From: Ruminiclostridium josui JCM 17888 | GTDB lineage: Bacteria; Bacillota; Clostridia; Acetivibrionales; DSM-1351 | Assembly: GCF_000526495.1 (NCBI RefSeq) | Contig: NZ_JAGE01000001.1 | Span: 2,848,001-2,912,000, forward strand | Length of the DNA stretch: 64,000 nt | Direction of reading: 5' to 3' | In this document: positions 21,501 to 29,159 of the stretch, one piece after another | How positions within the stretch are numbered: the first letter of the stretch is position 1 | Layout: each line of letters starts with the position of its first letter | Translations under genes and position numbers: made by a program | The notes under the pieces: generated by a model | Told to the model about the DNA's origin: nothing | What the model saw: only the letters and a program-made list of their open reading frames with translations | Databases searched by the model: none

Positions 21501-23752
21501 CAAAAAATGGAGCCAGACTTATAAATCTTTATGGACCTACTGAAGCGACAATAGATGTATCATATTTTAACTGCGATATAGAGAGCAAATTGGATTCTAT
21601 TCCTATTGGAAAGCCCATTGACAATACAAAGCTCCTTATAATGGACAAAAATATGCAACTCCAGCCCGTTGGAGTTGCAGGAGAACTGTGTATTGGCGGT
21701 ATTGGCCTTGCAAGAGAGTATCTGAACAAACCTGAACTGACAAATGAGAAATTTGTAGAAAATCCTTACCAACCTCAAGAGAGACTTTACCGCACTGGTG
21801 ATTTGGCAAAATGGAGACGGGATGGAAATATTGAATATTTGGGGAGAATGGACTTTCAAGTTAAAATACGAGGGCTGAGGATTGAACTTGGCGAGATAGA
21901 AAAGCAGTTGGCGGCTCACCAGGATGTAAAAGAGTGTGTGGTAGTTGCATGGAAGAAAGGTGAGGGTGATATACAGCTAGTAGCATATGTAGTATGCGAA
22001 AATGGTATGAGAGCAGAACAAGGCAGTATACAGTCCTTCCTTGAAAAGAGCCTCCCGGAATATATGATTCCAAGAATCTATGTTTTTATGGAAAAAATGC
22101 CTCTATCCTTCAATGGAAAAATAGACAGGAAGGCGCTACCTACTCCCGTAATTGCAACAGACAGGGTTTATATTGCTCCAAGAAACGATACGGAAAAGCA
22201 ACTGGTAAATATATGGCAGAAAATATTAGGTTTAGACAGGATTGGAATAAACGACAATTTCTTTGATATAGGCGGAGATTCTCTGAAGGCAATGGAAACA
22301 ATCATTATGCTGAAAAAACAGGGACTACAGCTTAAAATAAAAGACTTGTTTGAAAGACAGACAATAGCAAGCCTAAGTAATCTGGTAAAGCTCTCTGCAA
22401 AGACTGACATTGAGGGGCCAGTTACCGGGGAAATAGGATTAATTCCTACTCAGAAAGGATTCTTCAGAAAAACAAGGACGGATATAAATCACTGGAACAT
22501 TTCCGTAATGATGTTTAGTAAAGACAGACTTGATGAGGATATTATCAAAAAGGCTTTTACAAAAATATTAGAACAACATGATGTACTTAGAATAAACTTC
22601 ATAATTGACGGAGAGAACATAAGCCAGTACAACAGAGGAGTAGACGGAGAACTATTTGAAATGAAGCTGTTTGACTGTATAGCTGACAAAGATGATACAA
22701 CCAATATGGATAATATGGCATATGTCTTACACAGAAGTATGAATCTTACAGAGGGACCCCTTGTAAAACTAGCACTTTTCAGACGCCATGATGGAGATCA
22801 TCTTTTGCTTGTGATACATCACCTTCTTTGTGACGGACTATCACTTATGACAGTACTTGAGGATGCAGCAGCAGCGTATAATCAGCTGCAAAGAAATGAG
22901 CCAATATCACTTCCACCTAAAACTTCTTCATTAAAGAAATGGTCTGAGAAAATATATGACTATTCAAACAGCAGTGAATTTTTAAAGGAAATAGATTATT
23001 GGAAGAAAGTGGAAAACATTCCAGTGACATTGCTACCTAAGGATACGACATTTAGTGAGGAAAGGCATAAGTATGATGTTGTTATAAACGAAACACTGCT
23101 TTCGGAGAAGGAAACAAAGGTACTAATGAAGAGTGTAAATCAGAGCTTTGATACTGATATAAAGGATTTACTGGTAACGGCTTTCGGGGCAGCTGTAAAA
23201 GAGTGGACAGGCATGAATAACATACTCATAGATTATAAAATTCATGGTAGGGAGAACATTTTTGACGGAGTTGATGTTTCAAGAACAGTGGGATGGTTTG
23301 CTACAGAATTTCCGGCAATACTTGATATGTCCAAGATGGAAGATCTTCCGGCCCAGATAATATCAATCAGAGATATGTTCAGAAATGTTCCCGGCAGAGG
23401 ACTTGGGTATGAAATATTGAGGGAGATTACTCTGCCTGAGAATAAAAAAGAATTAAAACTAAATCTGAATCCGGAAATATTGTTTAATTATTCAGGTGAT
23501 TTTGCAGGCCGTACAAACGATGATTTTCAAGGCTTCAGTATATCACCTCTGTACAAAAATTTAAATGAGAGTCCCGAATCTGAAAGAAAGTACACCTTAA
23601 TTATTGAACTCATGATTCTAGATGGAAGCTTGAATGTTACACTGCATTACAACAAGCATCAGTATTACGAAAGCACAATGAAAGGATTACTTGACAGATT
23701 TAAGAAATATCTTTATGAAATTTTAAATTTAGGTATAGAAAGTAAATTTTAG
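15548..23752 (+). CDS. NRPS: docking-C-FkbH-ACP-C-A(Ser)-T-E
   Basis: GTG at 15548 is chosen because it sits 8 bases after AGGAGG; GTG at 15539 is inside that site and ATG 15557 is the alternative. Domains (residues): TubC-like docking ~1-55; condensation ~70-490 (H206 of HHIISDG); FkbH ~520-1040 with DCDNT at 717; carrier, Ser1182; condensation ~1240-1670 (H1375); adenylation ~1700-2170; carrier, Ser2245; terminal epimerization ~2290-2734 (H2424 of HHLLCDG, VSRTVGWF). FkbH domains load a glyceryl unit from 1,3-bisphosphoglycerate onto a carrier. The pocket residues read D-V-W-H-F-S-L-I-D, matching serine codes, so the module should yield D-Ser. No thioesterase or reductase follows, so chain release must come from another protein. 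Confidence 0.92.
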   Translation: MSVMQFLSRLRNMGVNLWLDKGQLKYKAPKGVVNKALLSEISENKDDIIEFLKKLKMEASSNDDQIPQAPRDGITEFPLSYSQQSMWFYDQLIKGNPAFNISNAVKITGKLNIDAIENAINELVRRHEALRTTFRSIAGNPVQVVKAEIKAELCKTYLENSIEEVRLKDLLKEEARRVFDLETGPLFRFHLFILGEEEYVLTMIIHHIISDGWSNTVLVGELFTLYKMSVQGVGQTLPLPSLQFVDYACWEKNRLQGELLENLLDYWEKQLANTSTLKLPLDRERTTVRAFEGGYEPVIIPVELTKKINTICKNRSVTQFIFILAAFKTLLYRYSGQKDICIGTVVANRNRKEIESAVGFFMNTLALRTQIEGDSCFTEVLERVKKTTYDAFTYQELPFDKMVEELKPPREDGVNPFFQVMFILQNTQKVDLELPGVTMQPLDIESGMAPFDLRLQLTETQEGLRGGFDYNLSIFDSSTIRRLAKHLIKTIECIVENQEQNITQLSIFTQEDIKNIHKLKIAVASTFTAEPVEDYISWWCKQFGIKNEVVFAPYNQVFQQLLDETSLISLNDGVNILLIRFEDWLRNNMSEDAEQIKKLEENYTYLLSTLKSKAKSIPYFVGIFPVGQYSNISPKVSEYIQEMNKRWKLALEDMENVYVMDCENLDKQFAIDTVFDTLKDTEAHMPFSDTYFGALGTFTARKICAWKKQNFKVIVLDCDNTLWKGVCGEEGAQGVIISEPFMRLQEIMLDCYREGMLLALCSKNNEADVWEVFDSNNGMLLKKEHFVSWRINWQSKADNIREIAQELNLGVDSFIFIDDSPVECSEVMTKLPEVLTLNLPENAEQIPSYLQHVWAFDRIKVTAEDAQRTQMYIAEKERKQIQDSAHSLDGFIQSLELKMSMNLIENSQYMRAAQLTHRTNQFNLSTIRRTEEELRLLTSLPGCKCHVIEVSDRFGDYGLVGVVITKENGDKLLIDTFLLSCRVLGRRIEDAILVGLKKLCNNTGARILEAEFRPTEKNMPFKKFLEKSGWKSIKEKNGITIYQLDINEIPEQENLVECYFDSKFESMVKSKVVTEVKHEPVSIKQENENTLVSNDWKVLKVNMEMLFHKAYLLPLENASGKLLAALPVHRPYMGKKTVETTNQQYKAPGNKTEKILVQIWQEILGIEKIGVNDDFFKLGGHSLTAVSIISRIRDKFRKYIPLQWIIENRTIAQLGKLIGDFEEADNSDDIQENIPRASDEKKEFPLSFSQQSMWFYDQLNKGNAVFNLSSAVRISGGLNTEILKQTLENVVMSHEALRTTFKNINGSPVQVINENIDVEINEIDLTYMKKENEEEIEQLLKQEARYIFDLEKGPLFRFCLFLLNGNEYIFSMTTHHIISDGWSNTIIVEELLENYSQLAKGQAIEAKSLPIRFADYAIWERNRFSGERLDKLMGYWKKQLENPTTLELPTDKVRPKNRTYEGGFESVVIPEKLMPELRRLSNDMGVTLFMLILAAFQTLLHRYSGQNDIFTGTVVANRNKAEIENTVGPFINTLVLRTNFEEDPDFSSLLLKVKKTTLEAYEHQELPFDKMLEEMKLERDLSRAPLFQVMFILHNNKKAELELDGLKITEIDVTSDMAPFDLRLQLTETEKGIKGGFDYNISLFEPATVKSISMHLIKLLKSIVQKPNEKVSRLEYITETEKKQILEDFNNTNADFPDNKVIYQYLEEQATKDSSNTAVIFQNKKLTYGELNYRANCLARLLKDNGVVQESIVAIMMERSFEMIIAIMAIQKAGGAYLPIDPHFPSERIDYILKDSQTKILLTHKEFGDCEIPENIKKINLDLVDLSHVEKSNLSLIATPENIAYVIYTSGSTGKPKGTLIEHKSLVNRLNWMQKKYPLDKNDIILQKTPYTFDVSVWEMFWWSMAGAKVCFLEPGAEKDPVKIVEAIEKNNITVIHFVPSMLSIFLEYLKQTGEVQRVAGLKMVFASGEALTPSQVEVFKKLLSKNGARLINLYGPTEATIDVSYFNCDIESKLDSIPIGKPIDNTKLLIMDKNMQLQPVGVAGELCIGGIGLAREYLNKPELTNEKFVENPYQPQERLYRTGDLAKWRRDGNIEYLGRMDFQVKIRGLRIELGEIEKQLAAHQDVKECVVVAWKKGEGDIQLVAYVVCENGMRAEQGSIQSFLEKSLPEYMIPRIYVFMEKMPLSFNGKIDRKALPTPVIATDRVYIAPRNDTEKQLVNIWQKILGLDRIGINDNFFDIGGDSLKAMETIIMLKKQGLQLKIKDLFERQTIASLSNLVKLSAKTDIEGPVTGEIGLIPTQKGFFRKTRTDINHWNISVMMFSKDRLDEDIIKKAFTKILEQHDVLRINFIIDGENISQYNRGVDGELFEMKLFDCIADKDDTTNMDNMAYVLHRSMNLTEGPLVKLALFRRHDGDHLLLVIHHLLCDGLSLMTVLEDAAAAYNQLQRNEPISLPPKTSSLKKWSEKIYDYSNSSEFLKEIDYWKKVENIPVTLLPKDTTFSEERHKYDVVINETLLSEKETKVLMKSVNQSFDTDIKDLLVTAFGAAVKEWTGMNNILIDYKIHGRENIFDGVDVSRTVGWFATEFPAILDMSKMEDLPAQIISIRDMFRNVPGRGLGYEILREITLPENKKELKLNLNPEILFNYSGDFAGRTNDDFQGFSISPLYKNLNESPESERKYTLIIELMILDGSLNVTLHYNKHQYYESTMKGLLDRFKKYLYEILNLGIESKF

Positions 23753-23769
23753 AAGGAGAGGGATGTGGT

Positions 23770-25023
23770 ATGAATAAGCTGGCTTTTTTGTTCCCAGGAC
23801 AGGGGGCTCAATATATTGGTATGGGCAGTAAACTTTGTGAAAATTTTTCGGTTGCTGAACAGGTTTTTGATGAAGCAAATGAAGCTCTTGGCTTTGATTT
23901 AAAAAAACTATGCTTCCAAGGAAGTATGGAGGATTTGACAAAAACAGAAAATACCCAGCCTGCTATCCTGACCGCAAGTGTTGCGGCATTCAGAGTATAT
24001 ATGAAGGAGATAGGTATTAAACCTGACTATACCGCTGGACACAGCCTTGGAGAGCTTTCTGCACTTTGCTGCGCAGGAGGAATAGATTTTACGGACGCTG
24101 TTAAGCTTGTAAAGCAGAGAGGAAGACTTATGCAGGAAGCAGTTCCTGAAGGAATGGGTAGTATGGCTGCCGTTAGTGGCGTTGAAAAGGAAGTTATAGA
24201 AAAGGAATGTTCCCGTGTATCAAAAGAAGGAAGTATTGTGGTGGTCTCCAACTATAATTCATTAGAGCAAATAGTAATATCAGGCCATGTAAAAGCGGTT
24301 AATGATGTGGGAGAGCAGTTGAAGTCCATGGGTGCAAGAGTGGTTTATCTAAAAGTGAGTGCACCATTTCACAGTCCCTTGATGCAGTCTGCTGCAGATA
24401 AATTTAGAGATGAGCTGGAAAAATATAACTTTTATCATATGGAATGGCCTGTAATATCAAATGTTACGGCAAAGCCATACCCGGGAAAAGAGCAAATTGT
24501 TGATTATTTGTCATTACAAATAACAAGCCCTGTTAATTGGCAGTCTACCATAGAATACTTACAGAATTCCGGAATTAACAAAGCTGTTGAAATGGGTCCA
24601 AAAACTGTTTTGAAAAACCTTTTGCGGAGCAATAAGGCAATAACGGTGTTTTCATCAGAAACAACAGAAGATATATCCCTTATGAAGGAAAAATTGATTT
24701 TAGCAAAAGATTCTGAAAAGCCCATAAATAACGGTCTTATGTTTATAACCGGTTGTATAGCAGCTGCAGTTAGTACGAAAAACCGTAATTGGGATGAAAA
24801 TGCATATAACAAAGGTGTAGTAGAGCCTTACAGAAAATTAGTTGCGCTAAAGGAAGAGCTAATAAAGCAAAAAATACAGCCTACAGAAGCGCATATTGAA
24901 GAGGCTGTGGATTTATTAAAACAAATATTTAAAACAAAATTATTACCGGTTATAGAACAGGAGGAAAGATTTAATAAACTGTTTAAAGAAGCAGGATTAC
25001 AATCTAATACTGGTAGTTTATAA
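23770..25023 (+). CDS. Trans-acting malonyl-type acyltransferase with C-terminal extension
   Basis: This is a 417-residue FabD-like acyltransferase with FPGQGAQ near the start, catalytic Ser92 in GHSLG and His201 in APFHSPLM. The F-H pairing in the latter motif is the usual sign of malonyl specificity. FabD proteins are about 310 residues; here about 100 extra residues follow, mostly helical and charged and not recognised. Neither PKS module in the operon has a working AT, so this protein most likely loads malonyl units onto their carriers. Its AGAAGGAGAG ribosome binding site lies just after the NRPS stop, consistent with one transcript. Confidence 0.9.
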   Translation: MNKLAFLFPGQGAQYIGMGSKLCENFSVAEQVFDEANEALGFDLKKLCFQGSMEDLTKTENTQPAILTASVAAFRVYMKEIGIKPDYTAGHSLGELSALCCAGGIDFTDAVKLVKQRGRLMQEAVPEGMGSMAAVSGVEKEVIEKECSRVSKEGSIVVVSNYNSLEQIVISGHVKAVNDVGEQLKSMGARVVYLKVSAPFHSPLMQSAADKFRDELEKYNFYHMEWPVISNVTAKPYPGKEQIVDYLSLQITSPVNWQSTIEYLQNSGINKAVEMGPKTVLKNLLRSNKAITVFSSETTEDISLMKEKLILAKDSEKPINNGLMFITGCIAAAVSTKNRNWDENAYNKGVVEPYRKLVALKEELIKQKIQPTEAHIEEAVDLLKQIFKTKLLPVIEQEERFNKLFKEAGLQSNTGSL

Positions 25024-25106
25024 GGAAAACAAGTATTGGTGTTAAATGGATTAGAGGTTATAGGGTGAGTTTTTGAAATTATATAAACCCTCAGGTGGAG
25101 GCTAAT

Positions 25107-26318
25107 ATGTCAAAAGTATTTTTTTTCAGTATACCATTTTCGGGTCATGTTAATCCCGGTGTGGGACTAGCCAAAGAATTGGTGAAAAAAGGAGAGGAGG
25201 TTATATACTACTGTACTGACAGCTTCAAAGAAAAAATTGAAAGCTCGGGGGCTGTATTTAGAAGCTATGGAAGCAAATTTTATCTAAACGACGATTTTGT
25301 TACACACAACATTATAGAAATTTTGAGAGTTCATCTTGAGTTAAGTGAAATTATTATGGAACAACTGCATAAGGATATAAAACGGGACAAGCCAGACTAC
25401 ATAGTTCATGATTTTATGTCTACATGGGGAAAGCATGCAGCACGGGTTTCAAATATACCAGCTGTCAATATTTACACAACATTTGTAGAAAAACCAAAAG
25501 GTTTTATTAATACAATTGGGTTAGTTCTGGCAGTGGCAGCTATGATGCTCAAGAACATTCCAAGAATGATAGATATACGTAAAATTTCTGGTAGGCTAAA
25601 AAAGAAATATAATATCAAAGTAAAAGGTTTGAGTGATATTATCGACAATAAGGAGGCCTTAACACTGGTATTTACATCTCACAATTTTCAACCATATTCT
25701 TATAAATTTGGTGTAAATTACAAATTTGTAGGGCCTGTAAGTATGTATAGAAATGAGAAAATAAAAGGTTTTAAACTAAACAAATCAGAAGGCAGACCTT
25801 TACTTTTTATTTCCCTTGGTACTGTGTTTAATAATGACAGGGAATTCTTTATAAAATGTATTAAGGCCTTTGGTGACATGGATATTGATGTTCTCATGTC
25901 GGTAGGCAAGAAAATAGATATATCATCTCTTGCAATTCCAGAAAATTTTACTGTAAAGCATTTTTATGAGATACCCCAGTTAGAAGTACTAAATGAATGT
26001 GATGCATTTATAACTCACGGTGGAATGAACAGCGTCCATGAGGGACTTATGTTTGGAATACCATTGATAGTCGTACCACAGCAGTTGGAACAGGCTCATA
26101 TGGCAAAACGGGTAGCCGAAACAGGGTGCGGGATATATCTTGATATGTCGGAAGTTACACCGGAGTCATTAAAAGAAAGTTATAAAAAAATAACCTCTGA
26201 CGATTCATATGGTAAAAATGCTGAGAAAATGAAGGATTCATTTCTAAAAGCAGGCGGGCCGGAGCGTGCTGCAGAGGAGATATTTTCTTATATAAAAAGT
26301 ATTGATAGGATGACATGA
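25107..26318 (+). CDS. MGT-family glycosyltransferase (copy 1)
   Basis: The 403-residue protein is a GT-B fold glycosyltransferase like the macrolide glycosyltransferases. The N-terminus has PFSGHVNPGVGLAKEL, and the donor-binding region has ITHGGMNSVHEGL near residue 303 followed by IPLIVVPQQLEQ. ATG 25107 follows AGGTGGAGG; an in-frame GTG at 25095 lies inside that site. It probably transfers a hexose from a UDP-sugar to the product or a biosynthetic intermediate. No sugar-nucleotide biosynthesis genes are in the operon, which points to a common donor such as UDP-glucose. A clear paralog follows one gene downstream, beginning with nearly the same residues. Confidence 0.88.
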   Translation: MSKVFFFSIPFSGHVNPGVGLAKELVKKGEEVIYYCTDSFKEKIESSGAVFRSYGSKFYLNDDFVTHNIIEILRVHLELSEIIMEQLHKDIKRDKPDYIVHDFMSTWGKHAARVSNIPAVNIYTTFVEKPKGFINTIGLVLAVAAMMLKNIPRMIDIRKISGRLKKKYNIKVKGLSDIIDNKEALTLVFTSHNFQPYSYKFGVNYKFVGPVSMYRNEKIKGFKLNKSEGRPLLFISLGTVFNNDREFFIKCIKAFGDMDIDVLMSVGKKIDISSLAIPENFTVKHFYEIPQLEVLNECDAFITHGGMNSVHEGLMFGIPLIVVPQQLEQAHMAKRVAETGCGIYLDMSEVTPESLKESYKKITSDDSYGKNAEKMKDSFLKAGGPERAAEEIFSYIKSIDRMT

Positions 26319-26344
26319 TTTAAAGGAAAGGGTGTTGGATATTT

Positions 26345-27778
26345 ATGAAAGAACAACAAAATGTAGGGCAAATTGAGGAAATACTGACAGATATCTGGAA
26401 GGAAGTACTGCACGTAAAGACATTAGATGTAAATGACAGATTCTTTGATTTGGGAGGAGATTCATTTAAAGCTGAGATTATAACAGACATATGTTTGGAA
26501 AAAGGTATTCAGGTGACACCTAACGACATTTTTAACTACAGGACAATTTCTGAAATAGCAAAAAACATCCGTAATACTGATAATTTAGAAAAAGATACAG
26601 TTATGCATCATAATATATCAAAAGGAAAAAAACTTAAAATAAAATATCAAAGAGACATAACAACATATTTACATAGGTCTATTCCTTTATGTGCTATATT
26701 ATCTGACGAAAGGTATTATACATGGTTTTATGAACACTATATTCAAATATTTTACATTGCATATAATAACAGTTTTTCAAGATTGGAGTTTTTAGAGCCA
26801 AAAAACAACTTTGAAGAAATATTTGACGAGAAATACCTCACTTATGATGAACAACAGTCTGATATTATTGAATTTATTGAAAACAACATTGACTCCGGCA
26901 CATATCTTACAATAAATGTTGATGAATATTATTTACCCCAGAAGGGCAGCTACAATGAACATCACTATGTTCACCAATCAATGATTTTTGGTTATGATAA
27001 AGCAGAAAGAAAATTAATGGGGCTAGGTTTTGACGCAAATATGATGTTCAAAGAACTTGAATTTGACTATGATGATTTTTCCAAAGCATATGAATCGGCT
27101 AAGACCAATTATAAGTTCACGGCACCATGGGCAGAGACGGAAGCGATACAACTTCTAACACCAAAGCAAAATGTAGGGGAATACAAGTTTGATTTGAATA
27201 AATTCATGGAAGAAATATATAAATATTTAGACGGTTCAAATCAGGATAAATCCAGAATTGAAAAACTCATACCTTTGGAAGAGCAGCAAATGTGCACTAA
27301 TTTAATATATGGACCTAAAATATACAGCGCAGTGGTGGAAAGCCTTGAAAAGCTTGGGAAAGACATCCTTCAGGGATTGGATGTTCAGGGAATGGTAGAG
27401 CAGCTAAAGGAACAGATGCTAGCAGATATAATGCCTGCAATTGACTACAGAAGCATTCATTTACTTTATGAACATAAAAAAGGACTTTATGACAGATTTA
27501 AATATATTACTAGTAAATTCTACACGTCTGGAAAATTAGAGGACTTATTGAATGAATTTAATAAACTGGTTGAAAAAATGAATACTGCAAGAATTACATT
27601 TTTTGACTTAGAGCATATGCTAAGATTTAATTTTGATCCGGCTGCTGTGAACTTTGAAGATATAATGGTTTCATTCCAGAAAGTGATAGATACAATAAAA
27701 GCAATTGGGGATAGGGAAGAAGAATTATTAAGAGAAATTTGCAGGGAATTTGAAACAGGCTTCAAAGGAGGAAAGTAA
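26345..27778 (+). CDS. Carrier protein fused to a BtrH-like (cysteine-protease-fold) region
   Basis: Residues 1-80 are a peptidyl/acyl carrier domain with phosphopantetheine site Ser40 in DLGGDSF. The remaining ~390 residues are not firmly recognised. Residues ~100-260 contain Cys116 (SIPLCAIL) and NVDEYYLPQKG ... HHYVHQSMIFGYD with His210. That pattern resembles the BtrH N-terminal family and related papain-like acyltransferases associated with carrier-bound substrates; BtrH moves an acyl group from a carrier protein to an amino sugar. The C-terminal ~200 residues look helical. Lying between two glycosyltransferases in an operon without a thioesterase, it is a candidate for chain release or transfer. 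The carrier domain is clear; the catalytic assignment is tentative. Confidence 0.6.
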   Translation: MKEQQNVGQIEEILTDIWKEVLHVKTLDVNDRFFDLGGDSFKAEIITDICLEKGIQVTPNDIFNYRTISEIAKNIRNTDNLEKDTVMHHNISKGKKLKIKYQRDITTYLHRSIPLCAILSDERYYTWFYEHYIQIFYIAYNNSFSRLEFLEPKNNFEEIFDEKYLTYDEQQSDIIEFIENNIDSGTYLTINVDEYYLPQKGSYNEHHYVHQSMIFGYDKAERKLMGLGFDANMMFKELEFDYDDFSKAYESAKTNYKFTAPWAETEAIQLLTPKQNVGEYKFDLNKFMEEIYKYLDGSNQDKSRIEKLIPLEEQQMCTNLIYGPKIYSAVVESLEKLGKDILQGLDVQGMVEQLKEQMLADIMPAIDYRSIHLLYEHKKGLYDRFKYITSKFYTSGKLEDLLNEFNKLVEKMNTARITFFDLEHMLRFNFDPAAVNFEDIMVSFQKVIDTIKAIGDREEELLREICREFETGFKGGK

Positions 27779-27780
27779 AT

Positions 27781-29001
27781 ATGTCCAAGGTATTTTTTTT
27801 CAACATTCCTTTTCATGGCCATGTCAATCCCAGTTTGGGTCTGGTTAGTGAGTTGGTCAAGAGCGGCGAGGAAGTAATATATTATTGCAACGAAAGTTTC
27901 AGAGAAAAGATTGAAAGTACCGGAGCTGTGTTCAGGAGTTACAGCAGTAAATTTTATCTTGATGAAAATTATGTAACATATAATATTACGGATTTGTTCA
28001 GGGTTCATCTTGAATTGAGTTTATTAATACTGGATGAATTGATAGAGGATGTGAAAAGAGATAAGCCTGCATATATAATACATGATACTATGTGCCCTTG
28101 GGGAAAGCACTTGTCAAAAATCACCAATATACCTGCAATTAACACCTTTACAACTATAGCCCTAGAACCAGATGGATTTATTTTAACTACTGGATTTGTT
28201 TTAGCACTGGCTTTTAATATACTGAGAAATATCCCTAACATGATAAAAATACGCAGAATCAAAAAAATAATTGAAAGTAGTTATAATATAAAAGTAAACA
28301 GTCTGATGGATGTTGTCCTAAACAAGGAAGAAATGAACTTAGTATATACTTCAAAAGAATTTCAACCCAAGTCCGAAAAACTAATGAAACGTTACAAGTT
28401 TGTAGGACCAGCAAGTATGTACAGAAAAGAGAATGTACCGGAACTAAGGCTAAACAGAAACACTAAAAAGCCACTGCTGTTTATATCCATGGGAACAATA
28501 TTCAACAACAACACAGACTTTTTCAATACTTGCACTGAGGCTTTCGGAAACATGGAAATAGATGTTCTAATGTCGGTAGGAAAGAGCATTGACATATCCT
28601 CATTGAAAATCCCCGACAACTTTACTGTAAAATATTATTTTGAAGTTCCCCAGTTGGAAATATTAAAAGAATGTAATATATTTATGACTCATGGTGGGAT
28701 GAACAGTACACAAGAAGGTCTTTTTTACGGGGTTCCCTTAATCATTATACCGCAGCAGCAGGAGCAGGCCCATGTAGCTATGCAGGTAGTCAGAACAGGA
28801 AGTGGTATTTGTCTGAAAAAATCAAAGGTTACTTCTGAATTACTAAGAGAATCGGTTCAAAAAATAATGTCTGACTATTCATATCGGGAGAATGCGCTAA
28901 AGATGAGGGATTCATTTATAAACGCAGGGGGCCCAAAACAGGCTGTTGAAGAAATACTTCTTTATGTAGGAAAGAAAAGAATAGTAGAAATGCTTAAATG
29001 A
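27781..29001 (+). CDS. MGT-family glycosyltransferase (copy 2)
   Basis: This 406-residue paralog of the gene at 25107 begins MSKVFFFNIPFHGHVNP and has the donor-site block MTHGGMNSTQEGLFYGVP followed by IIPQQQEQAHVA. It starts 2 bases after the preceding stop, with AAAGGAGG overlapping the end of the upstream gene, so the two are co-translated. Similarity along the whole length indicates tandem duplication of the glycosyltransferase with the carrier fusion gene between the copies. Either two sugars are added, or two acceptor positions are used. Which donor each copy prefers cannot be read from the sequence. Confidence 0.88.
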   Translation: MSKVFFFNIPFHGHVNPSLGLVSELVKSGEEVIYYCNESFREKIESTGAVFRSYSSKFYLDENYVTYNITDLFRVHLELSLLILDELIEDVKRDKPAYIIHDTMCPWGKHLSKITNIPAINTFTTIALEPDGFILTTGFVLALAFNILRNIPNMIKIRRIKKIIESSYNIKVNSLMDVVLNKEEMNLVYTSKEFQPKSEKLMKRYKFVGPASMYRKENVPELRLNRNTKKPLLFISMGTIFNNNTDFFNTCTEAFGNMEIDVLMSVGKSIDISSLKIPDNFTVKYYFEVPQLEILKECNIFMTHGGMNSTQEGLFYGVPLIIIPQQQEQAHVAMQVVRTGSGICLKKSKVTSELLRESVQKIMSDYSYRENALKMRDSFINAGGPKQAVEEILLYVGKKRIVEMLK

Positions 29002-29159
29002 TTTTGTACTATTTGCTTACAGGAGATAAAAGGCAGCTTGTCAGAGTTGAGCTTATTAACCATGAATTTAGTCAATTGACTTCCAATATAATCAAATGCT
29101 TGAAGGCGGAGGAGATCCTCCGCCTTGATTGCGTTAGAGAAGAAAATCAATTCATGTAG
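28998..29159 (+). CDS. Possible 53-residue protein, translationally coupled to the glycosyltransferase
   Basis: An ATG overlaps the glycosyltransferase stop in the ATGA arrangement typical of coupled genes and opens a 53-codon frame starting MILYYLLTGDKRQLVRVEL and ending ENQFM. I recognise no family. The frame spans a perfect 10-base hairpin (29103-29126) encoding AEEILRL, so the region may be coding, structural or both. There is no strong ribosome binding site of its own. If real, it is the last gene of the biosynthetic operon. Coupling and plausible codon use are the only support. Confidence 0.42.
   Translation: MILYYLLTGDKRQLVRVELINHEFSQLTSNIIKCLKAEEILRLDCVREENQFM
29103..29126 (+). repeat. 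Perfect inverted repeat / hairpin at operon end
   Basis: AAGGCGGAGG (29103-29112) pairs perfectly with CCTCCGCCTT (29117-29126) around a four-base loop. It is unusually GC-rich for this region. No T-run follows, so it is not a standard intrinsic terminator; it may stabilise or attenuate the end of the biosynthetic transcript. Confidence 0.6.

Noticed and set aside
29103-29126. Hairpin as the intrinsic terminator of the biosynthetic operon
   Set aside because: The stem is perfect, but no T-run follows; it is reported as a repeat only.
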